DNA of 51,944 bases from Rhodobacteraceae bacterium REDSEA-S34_B6 (GTDB lineage: Bacteria; Pseudomonadota; Alphaproteobacteria; Rhodobacterales; Rhodobacteraceae): NCBI GenBank assembly GCA_001627925.1, contig LUQC01000036.1, positions 1 through 51,944 of the forward strand, in the 5' to 3' direction. Position numbers and translations under genes: made by a program. This document shows, one piece after another, positions 46,187-51,944 of this stretch; the stretch's first letter is position 1; each line of letters starts with the position of its first letter. The notes below the pieces were generated by a model, which was given only the letters and a program-made list of their open reading frames with translations, had not been told where the DNA came from and made no database searches.

Positions 46187-46966
46187 TCATACTGCTGTAA
46201 TAGAATATAAACCAACGGCCGCGGCATTAGACACATTGAGTGAGCCAAATGATGATAATGGCTCAATTTTAATCAAAGCGTCTGCTACTTCCTTCGTTCG
46301 CGATCTAAGTCCGGGCCCTTCAGCACCAAGAATTAGAGCAATGGGTCTATCAGAGTACAGCTTTGCTGCATCAGAAATGTCACTCGAACCTGTGGCGTCT
46401 AATCCCAGTGCTACAAAGCCTATTTTCTTTAATTCCAATATAGAATCCGAAAGGTTCTTTACTCGAATGTAAGGTTGGCGTTCCAAAGCGCCACTTGCAG
46501 CTTTGGCTAAAGCTCCCGTTTCCGGCGCACTATGATGCCTAGTGCCCACAACAGCACTAGCACCAAAAACTTCCGCAGACCTCAAAATTGCACCAACATT
46601 ATGAGGATCAGTTACACGGTCTAATATTACAAGATTTGGTAATTTTAACTTAGATTGCATTACGACATCCATAAGACTGCCCCATTCCAAAGGTCTCACC
46701 TCAAGCAGTGCGCCTTGATGAATGGAATTCTTATCAATAAAGTTGTTTAAATCTCTGGGTTCCAACACTTCAGGTGTAATTCCTGAAAGCTCAATTGCCT
46801 TCGCCAATCTGGCTCGGGCATTTTTTGTAACTATTAAACGCAATTTTTTTCGCCTCGGATTAAATAATGCATCCTCCACGGCATGAAGCCCAAAAAGAAA
46901 AAAGCTTTCTTTTTTTTCAGATTTTCGAAGGCGCTCTTTCTCGACCACCCATTTTGGCTTTTTCAT
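46187..46966 (-). CDS. rlmB: 23S rRNA (guanosine-2'-O)-methyltransferase RlmB-like (SPOUT)
   Basis: 259 residues from the ATG at 46966, which has AAGG upstream; a TTG at 46984 would add six residues. The N-terminal substrate-binding domain (FFLFGLHAVEDALFNP) precedes the SpoU domain with motif 1 LDRVTDPHNVGAILRSAEVF, motif 2 LILGAEGPGLR and motif 3 SLNVSNAAAVGLY. RlmB methylates G2251 in E. coli 23S rRNA. The N-terminus is lysine-rich. Divergent from tRNA-Tyr. Confidence 0.9.
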   Translation of the reverse strand: MKKPKWVVEKERLRKSEKKESFFLFGLHAVEDALFNPRRKKLRLIVTKNARARLAKAIELSGITPEVLEPRDLNNFIDKNSIHQGALLEVRPLEWGSLMDVVMQSKLKLPNLVILDRVTDPHNVGAILRSAEVFGASAVVGTRHHSAPETGALAKAASGALERQPYIRVKNLSDSILELKKIGFVALGLDATGSSDISDAAKLYSDRPIALILGAEGPGLRSRTKEVADALIKIEPLSSFGSLNVSNAAAVGLYSITAV

Positions 46967-47086
46967 AAGAACTACCTTATTCAATTCTTAACTACATGAG
47001 CTTAAGTCTCATTTTTATTGCAGGATTTTCCTGTTGACGCCAGATTTTCCTAACGCTAATCACCCTATAGTTGTTTTATAGCTAGT

Positions 47087-47170
47087 GGGCGACAGGCCGC
47101 AAGGTGTGGCAGGGGACTGTAACTCCCTCGCGGAGACGCACGCTTGGTTCGATTCCAAGGTCGCCCACCA
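47087..47170 (+). tRNA. tRNA-Tyr (anticodon GTA)
   Basis: Acceptor GGGCGAC / GTCGCCC, anticodon loop ACTGTAA (GTA), a long variable arm typical of tRNA-Tyr, T-arm CTTGGTTCGATTCCAAG and encoded CCA. Eight T follow nearly directly after it and could end transcription. It stands alone in the 430-base gap between rlmB and metY; the rest of the gap shows no gene. Confidence 0.96.
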
Positions 47171-47396
47171 TTTTTTTTATAAAATTATAAATTAAGAGTG
47201 TTCGAAAAATATTTTCTGGTTGCCTTTTAATACAACGAATAAATGACAACCAAAGTCAAAAATTTATATAAAAATATAAATGACAGTATATTTTTCTCAC
47301 ATGGACAGGAAAAATAAGATCATGTTTCCTATGGTTATAGTTGTATTGCTTTGCTAAAACTTCTGGATAGCAAATTTTAATTTATGGAGATTACAA

Positions 47397-48689
47397 ATGG
47401 CAAAGGGCCCATCTTACGGTTTTGATACACTTCAAATTCATGCAGGCAGTTCTCCAGATCCAGCAACTGGATCAAGACAAACTCCAATTTATCAGTCCAC
47501 GGCCTTTGTATTCCAGGACTCTGAACACGCGGCCAGGCTATTTAATTTGCAAGAAGTTGGCTATATTTACTCACGACTTACAAATCCAACAGTTGCCGCT
47601 CTGCAAGAACGAATTGCAATATTAGAGGGTGGTGTAGGTGCGGTTTGCTGTTCTTCAGGTCATGCAGCGCAAATTATGGCTTTGTTTCCATTAATGAAAC
47701 CTGGCAAAAATATAATAGCGTCAACGCGTCTTTACGGTGGAACAGTAACCCAGTTTAGCAATACGATAAAGCGTTTTGGATGGAGCGCAAAATTTGTAGA
47801 TTTTGACGATTTCAAAGCAATTAAATCCGCTATTGATGAAGACACTCAGGCAATTTTTTGTGAAGCAATAGCCAATCCGGGTGGATATATAACTGATCTG
47901 GATAAGGTTTCTTCAATCGCAGACGCCGCCAGCATTCCATTGATAGTTGATAATACCTCAGCAACTCCATATCTGTGTAGGCCAATAGAACACGGAGCGA
48001 CTATTGTAGTTCACTCCACCACGAAATATTTGACTGGAAACGGTACTGTTACGGGGGGTTGTGTTGTTGACAGTGGAAAATTTGATTGGACCAAGTCTGG
48101 AAAATTTCCATCCCTTTCTGAGCCAGAACCAGCATATCATGGGTTGAAGTTTGCAGAAATCTTTGGTGAATTAGCATTTACTTTTCATGGAATAGCAATC
48201 GGCCTGCGAGACTTAGGTATGACAATGAACCCTCAAGCCGCGCATTACTCGTTGTTGGGTATCGAAACTCTCTCACTTAGAATGAATAAGCATGTTGAAA
48301 ACGCCGTGAAAGTGACAAACTGGTTAGAGTCTCACCCGGCGATCGAAAAGGTTACATATGCGGGACTATCTTCCTCACCATATTATAAAAGGGTAGAAAA
48401 AATTTGCCCAAAGGGAGCTGGTGGACTTTTCACAATTAGCCTTAAAGGTGGATTCGATTCTTGTGTAAAATTTGTCGATAATCTAGACATTTTCAGTCAC
48501 GTTGCCAACTTGGGAGACAGCAGATCACTCGTTATCCATCCAGCATCTACAACTCATCGACAGCTTACTACTGAGCAACAAAAAGCAGCAGGTACAGGAC
48601 CAGAAATTGTACGAATTTCGATTGGTATCGAGGATGCGGATGACTTGATCAGCGATCTTAAGCAAGCATTAGATAAATCTCTCAGGTAA
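47397..48689 (+). CDS. metY: O-acetylhomoserine aminocarboxypropyltransferase (sulfhydrylase)
   Basis: A 430-residue PLP enzyme of the Cys/Met metabolism class. It starts GFDTLQIHAGSSPDPATGSR, has SRLTNPTVAALQERIA, SSGHAAQIMA, and the PLP lysine in VHSTTKYLTGNGT. The segment AHYSLLGIETLSLRMNKHVE and GDSRSLVIHPASTTH are typical of O-acetylhomoserine sulfhydrylases of about 430 residues, which make homocysteine from sulfide. GGAG lies upstream of the ATG. Confidence 0.92.
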   Translation: MAKGPSYGFDTLQIHAGSSPDPATGSRQTPIYQSTAFVFQDSEHAARLFNLQEVGYIYSRLTNPTVAALQERIAILEGGVGAVCCSSGHAAQIMALFPLMKPGKNIIASTRLYGGTVTQFSNTIKRFGWSAKFVDFDDFKAIKSAIDEDTQAIFCEAIANPGGYITDLDKVSSIADAASIPLIVDNTSATPYLCRPIEHGATIVVHSTTKYLTGNGTVTGGCVVDSGKFDWTKSGKFPSLSEPEPAYHGLKFAEIFGELAFTFHGIAIGLRDLGMTMNPQAAHYSLLGIETLSLRMNKHVENAVKVTNWLESHPAIEKVTYAGLSSSPYYKRVEKICPKGAGGLFTISLKGGFDSCVKFVDNLDIFSHVANLGDSRSLVIHPASTTHRQLTTEQQKAAGTGPEIVRISIGIEDADDLISDLKQALDKSLR

Positions 48690-48829
48690 CTATTACCTGG
48701 AGAATAATTTCTCAATTATTAAAAGTATGGATAAACTTTCCTAAATTTTGACGTTATTTAAGAAAAGTTTAAGGGTTGATGCAGATCTAATTTATCTTTA
48801 CAATTCAACTCTAAGTTGGGGGGTCCTAG

Positions 48830-50161
48830 GTGGACAAAAAGAAATCTAAGTATCTCGTTCATCCGTCTAATGATATGTTGCTTAGTGCAAAAATCTTAAA
48901 GGATATTAACGGGCTGAACACTAACAGACTGGGCAACAATTGGTTGGTGGGACTTGGTGTTGCTATGTTGTGTTCAATTGTTTTCCTAAATTTCGCCAAT
49001 GAAAAATTCCCATTTGGCATTTTTGCAATTAATCAAACATTATCTGACCCATCTGTTACAGTATCTTCTCAGAAAAAAATGGTCAAAACAGGATACGAGG
49101 GACCTCTTTTTACTCAGAGCGAACCCACCACGGAAATGGCAGATCCAAATTCATATTCAAAATTAGCGAAAGAGGCCGCACAGAATATAAATTTTAATGA
49201 CTTTAGCGAACTAAGAAATGGAAAATCAAAATATAGCCGCTTAAATGAGATAGAAATTGCGTCACTATATACGCAAAGTGGTATTTGGCCAAAAGTTCCA
49301 CTGCAAGCTCAACCCCCATCGAATGTGCCGCTTGGCGACGTATATATAACATCAATAGACCCATCAGTTTTAAGTTTAGATGCAATCGCATTAGACAAAG
49401 CCAATACCGTCTCAGAGTTGAAAGCCCTTCTTGATATTCGATCTCCCCTTTCAATAGGTTCTAGTTTCAAATTAGATGAAAATGGCCTCGCAATTGCCAC
49501 AAAGGTAGGAACCTTGGCTCCTGCCGGTCATCAGGTTTTTTCTGGTAACCCAGACGTGGTACCACCAGTAAAGCCTATTCCAAATTATTTAAGTATTGGT
49601 GAAAAGGATGTTAATATTCAGGTCCTTTCAAAACTACGCCCAAAACCTAGGCCTGCAGACAAAACACCCGATGCTTTAATTGCCGCAAAGAAACGAGAAC
49701 TTGCGGAAAAAAAACCACGATTAAGACCAAATAATATCGAGTTATCAAAGTATAACCTTGCAAGCCTCTCAACGTCATCAATTAACTTCAAAGGTTTACG
49801 CGTTAAGCCAAAAGAACGCCCGAGCGGACTTAGCATGTTTATCGATCAGGCACTTGGTGTTATACAATATGAGGGCGATGAGGCCAACATAGCGGGGATA
49901 GTGCCAGATGTACCTTCAAGTCCAAGAGTAACCAAAAAAGCAACTATTCAAAACGTTCTTAATCTGCGAAGGACTAACCTAATTGGTGTTTATGGAAACT
50001 CAAAATCGCGCCGGGCACTTGTGCGCCTATCAAATGGGAAAAGACAAATGGTGACTGTCGGTGACACTATAGATGGAGGTAAGGTGGCTGCAATTGGAGA
50101 AAGTGAACTTCGGTACATCAAAAGCGGTAAGAACATCACACTTAAAGTGCCACAGGGCTAG
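48830..50161 (+). CDS. membrane-anchored envelope protein with PilP/GspC-like C-terminus
   Basis: 443 residues from a GTG start. Layout: a short cytosolic N-terminus, one transmembrane segment at about residues 40-57 (NWLVGLGVAMLCSIVFLNFA), a long low-complexity periplasmic part with Pro/Lys stretches (LRPKPRPADKTP), and a compact C-terminal domain of about 60 residues (NLIGVYGNSKSRRALVRLSN, VTVGDTIDGGKVAAIGESEL) resembling the beta-domain of PilP or GspC. No secretion or pilus genes are adjacent. Similar proteins occur in other Rhodobacterales, as far as I recall; function is unknown. Confidence 0.7.
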   Translation: MDKKKSKYLVHPSNDMLLSAKILKDINGLNTNRLGNNWLVGLGVAMLCSIVFLNFANEKFPFGIFAINQTLSDPSVTVSSQKKMVKTGYEGPLFTQSEPTTEMADPNSYSKLAKEAAQNINFNDFSELRNGKSKYSRLNEIEIASLYTQSGIWPKVPLQAQPPSNVPLGDVYITSIDPSVLSLDAIALDKANTVSELKALLDIRSPLSIGSSFKLDENGLAIATKVGTLAPAGHQVFSGNPDVVPPVKPIPNYLSIGEKDVNIQVLSKLRPKPRPADKTPDALIAAKKRELAEKKPRLRPNNIELSKYNLASLSTSSINFKGLRVKPKERPSGLSMFIDQALGVIQYEGDEANIAGIVPDVPSSPRVTKKATIQNVLNLRRTNLIGVYGNSKSRRALVRLSNGKRQMVTVGDTIDGGKVAAIGESELRYIKSGKNITLKVPQG

Positions 50162-50233
50162 AGCTCATGTTCTGTCATATTGACCCTAAAGTGCCAGATT
50201 ACACTATCACAATTACATAAATATCCTAGTATT

Positions 50234-50743
50234 TTATGCAGCTCTTGAAACAAGCACGTCGTCGACTTTTTTTGCTGCAGATACTTCATCCCCATCATCA
50301 ACCGCAGCGACTTCTCTTGTTAAACGTTCTAACGCGGCTTCATACAACTGTCTTTCAGAGTAACTTTGTTCTCGCTGGTCATCATTTCGATGTAAATCCC
50401 TTACCACTTCAGCAATCGCAATCAGATCTCCAGAATTTATTTTTTGCTCGTACTCTTGTGCTCGACGCGACCACATCGCTCTCTTTACCCTAGCCTTGCC
50501 CTTGAGAGTGGTCATGGCCTTCTCAATTACTTCTGGTGAGCTTAAAGATCTCATTCCAATTTCTGATGCTTTATGAGTTGGCACTCTTAAGGTCATCTTA
50601 TCTTTTTCAAAGGAAACGACGAATAATTCGAGCTTAATGCCAGCTATTTCTTGTTCCTCAATGGATACTATCTGCCCTACCCCATGCGCAGGGTACACTA
50701 CGAATTCATTTGGACGAAAATCTGAATTATTTGAACTTGCCAT
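50234..50743 (-). CDS. carD: CarD-family transcriptional regulator
   Basis: 169 residues from the ATG at 50743, chosen because AAGGA lies six bases upstream; an ATG at 50764 would add seven residues. The N-terminal RNA-polymerase-interacting domain (FRPNEFVVYPAHGVGQIVSI) is followed by the helical DNA-binding part with KARVKRAMWSRRAQEYEQKI and LYEAALERLTREVAAVD. CarD proteins stabilise the open promoter complex. Neighbour of fdxA, as in other Rhodobacterales. Confidence 0.93.
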   Translation of the reverse strand: MASSNNSDFRPNEFVVYPAHGVGQIVSIEEQEIAGIKLELFVVSFEKDKMTLRVPTHKASEIGMRSLSSPEVIEKAMTTLKGKARVKRAMWSRRAQEYEQKINSGDLIAIAEVVRDLHRNDDQREQSYSERQLYEAALERLTREVAAVDDGDEVSAAKKVDDVLVSRAA

Positions 50744-50849
50744 CAATTTTCCTTCAATACTCATACTTTAGCCGACGGTTAAACCATTGATCTTGACTAT
50801 TTAGTTTATTGTAATCTCGGTTGATAAGTTTCTGGGTCTCTTGCGTAGT

Positions 50850-51134
50850 TTATCCCTTCACAACAGAGAAAGGCAAAGGATCTTTCTGGGTGATTATGAC
50901 AGGCCATAGTTCTGAGTATTTTCTATTAAATTCCACCCATTTTTCCATATCAGGCTCTGTGTCAGGCCGGATGGCATCTGCAGGACACTCAGGCTCGCAC
51001 ACACCACAGTCAATACATTCATCAGGATGAATGACCAACATGTTCTCACCTTCATAAAAACAATCCACAGGACAGACCTCTACACAATCTGTGTATTTAC
51101 ATCCTATGCAATTATCATTTACGATATATGTCAC
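50850..51134 (-). CDS. fdxA: 7Fe ferredoxin FdxA
   Basis: 94 residues from a GTG start with AGGG upstream. The cysteine pattern of a [3Fe-4S][4Fe-4S] ferredoxin is complete: [19 protein letters not shown] and [16 protein letters not shown]. Relatives are about 107-112 residues; here the protein stops after [11 protein letters not shown], so the C-terminal 15 or so residues are missing or replaced. The other frames after the stop do not show the usual tail. An electron carrier of unknown partner. Confidence 0.92.
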   Translation of the reverse strand: MTYIVNDNCIGCKYTDCVEVCPVDCFYEGENMLVIHPDECIDCGVCEPECPADAIRPDTEPDMEKWVEFNRKYSELWPVIITQKDPLPFSVVKG

Positions 51135-51267
51135 TTTTACCCTGGCCGCCTGATGTCAAAAAAACCAAATCAATTTAGTACTTTATCACTCATACTCGTT
51201 AAATTAAGACAAACACTTTGTATATCTTTAAATTTGATTGTAAATAATTTTATTTTCATTGCCTCAA

Positions 51268-51546
51268 TTAGTCTGGGTCTTCAATATTTTCATACATCTT
51301 CCGCGCCTCCTCATAATTTACTCTCCTTTTGCCCAAAGACAAAACTTTTATCACGCGTACAGATTTTCCAGATGTGAATGTTAAGACATCATTTACTTTT
51401 ATCTCAATTGATGGTTTGGCAATGCGACGTGAATTTACCCGCACAGCTCCTTTAGTAATTATCTTGGTCGAAAGACTTCTTGTTTTGAAAAACCTCGCCC
51501 ACCAAAGCCATTTATCAATTCGGACTTTTTTCTGTTTATCATCCAA
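51268..51546 (-). CDS. S4-domain RNA-binding protein (Hsp15-like)
   Basis: 92 residues starting at a TTG (51546), four bases after the helicase stop. The S4 domain is IDKWLWWARFFKTRSLSTKI followed by GAVRVNSRRIAKPS and a basic tail KVLSLGKRRVNYEEARKMY. Hsp15 binds stalled 50S-peptidyl-tRNA complexes; the same role is likely but not shown. Tight spacing suggests an operon with the helicase gene. Confidence 0.88.
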   Translation of the reverse strand: MDDKQKKVRIDKWLWWARFFKTRSLSTKIITKGAVRVNSRRIAKPSIEIKVNDVLTFTSGKSVRVIKVLSLGKRRVNYEEARKMYENIEDPD

Positions 51547-51550
51547 AAGA

Positions 51551-51944
51551 TTAATTTTCTTGTTTAAAACCCATCAACGCCTGAGCGAAAGGATTGTCTG
51601 GGTCGATTTGTTTTTCTTGCCTCTTATTATTTTTATTTACGCGCCCAGAACTTTTGGCACTAACGGCAGGTGAAAGCTTAATTTTCTGCTTTTTTAATTT
51701 ATCATTTTTCTTGGAAAAGTTTTTACCCTTATTCTTCTTTTTTGGGACCCAAAAAAATGTATAAAATTCCTCATGCATATCTAAAGCAGTGTCATCTTTG
51801 GATTCATTAATTATAACTTCTTTGAGGTTAACATCAGGGTCATCCGCAGCTTCCTCTAAAGTTATCTGGTTAATTTGAGTTTTAGGATCAGTATGGTCCT
51901 CCAAAACTGCTTTTAAACGAGAGCCTTTCTCGGCCTTATAGCCC
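51551..51944 (-). CDS. C-terminal end of a probable SUV3-type DEAD-box helicase (partial)
   Basis: The frame is open to the window edge; the visible 130 or so residues begin GYKAEKGSRLKAVLEDHTDP and continue as an acidic, then strongly lysine-rich low-complexity tail ending PFAQALMGFKQEN. No helicase motif is inside the window. The assignment comes from the conserved Rhodobacterales order helicase-S4 protein-fdxA-carD and from the kind of tail; the TTG at 51904 is internal. Confidence 0.55.
   Translation of the reverse strand, partial: GYKAEKGSRLKAVLEDHTDPKTQINQITLEEAADDPDVNLKEVIINESKDDTALDMHEEFYTFFWVPKKKNKGKNFSKKNDKLKKQKIKLSPAVSAKSSGRVNKNNKRQEKQIDPDNPFAQALMGFKQEN

Noticed and set aside
50236-50493. 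An 85-residue plus-strand frame opposite carD.
   Set aside because: Antisense of carD with Leu/His-rich composition and no start signal.

Overview
The window reads as chromosomal DNA of an AT-rich alphaproteobacterium, most likely a marine Rhodobacterales (roseobacter-type) lineage; GC looks near 40 % by eye, not computed. The evidence is the gene order (trpB-trpF-lapA-ihfB, rpsA-cmk-aroA, metK-lnt-corC-ybeY-phoH-miaB, fabI-fabB-fabA next to irr, helicase-S4 protein-fdxA-carD), a SAM/SAH-type riboswitch ahead of metK (a class known from Rhodobacterales), an mmcB gene, and a tRNA-His without the extra G-1, as in many alphaproteobacteria.

Layout. 1-2.4 kb: the end of a Fur-family regulator, a CoA-binding protein, a rhodanese and a thiolase on the + strand. 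2.5-5.4 kb: valS. 5.5-22.4 kb: a long minus-strand block of core genes for tryptophan synthesis, IHF, ribosomal protein S1, nucleotide and shikimate steps, tRNA modification, SAM synthesis, lipoprotein acylation, RNA maturation and fatty-acid synthesis. 22.5-29.6 kb: irr, then a + strand catabolic stretch (two alcohol dehydrogenase-type proteins, a haloacid dehalogenase, a threonine/serine dehydratase, an MFS exporter and an enolase-superfamily enzyme), met by a convergent acyl-CoA synthetase and an ABC exporter. 34.0-35.7 kb: a phosphoesterase and a DMT transporter split into two frames. 35.7-38.8 kb: an accessory, gene-poor segment between the transporter and tRNA-Gly(TCC), with hairpins, small proteins and repeated tRNA-end fragments. 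38.8-51.9 kb: mostly housekeeping genes (SRAP protein, lepA, tRNA-His, mmcB, a 6S-like RNA, nusB-ribH-ribB, rlmB, tRNA-Tyr, metY, an envelope protein, carD, fdxA, an S4 protein, the end of a helicase).

Notable points. (1) trpB lacks about 16 codons near its 3' end and changes frame there; the lost part should carry the Ser/Cys-Gly-Arg-Gly segment next to PLP. (2) The two EamA halves of the DMT transporter are joined by an exact A_AAA_AAG slippery heptamer in the correct phase, so -1 frameshifting would give a full-length protein; a lost A in a homopolymer is the plain alternative. (3) A minus-strand small-RNA candidate has a CCUCCCC loop and an intrinsic terminator, like the alphaproteobacterial CcsR/alpha-r14 type. 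(4) Downstream of tRNA-Gly lie a 29-bp near-copy of the tRNA 3' end exactly 1200 bp away and a second, more decayed relative, which look like att sites of small integrated elements with no integrase in view.

All functions are read from sequence motifs and family knowledge; no database search was run. Start codons were chosen from ribosome-binding sites and the known N-termini of the families, and are noted where they differ from the longest open frame.
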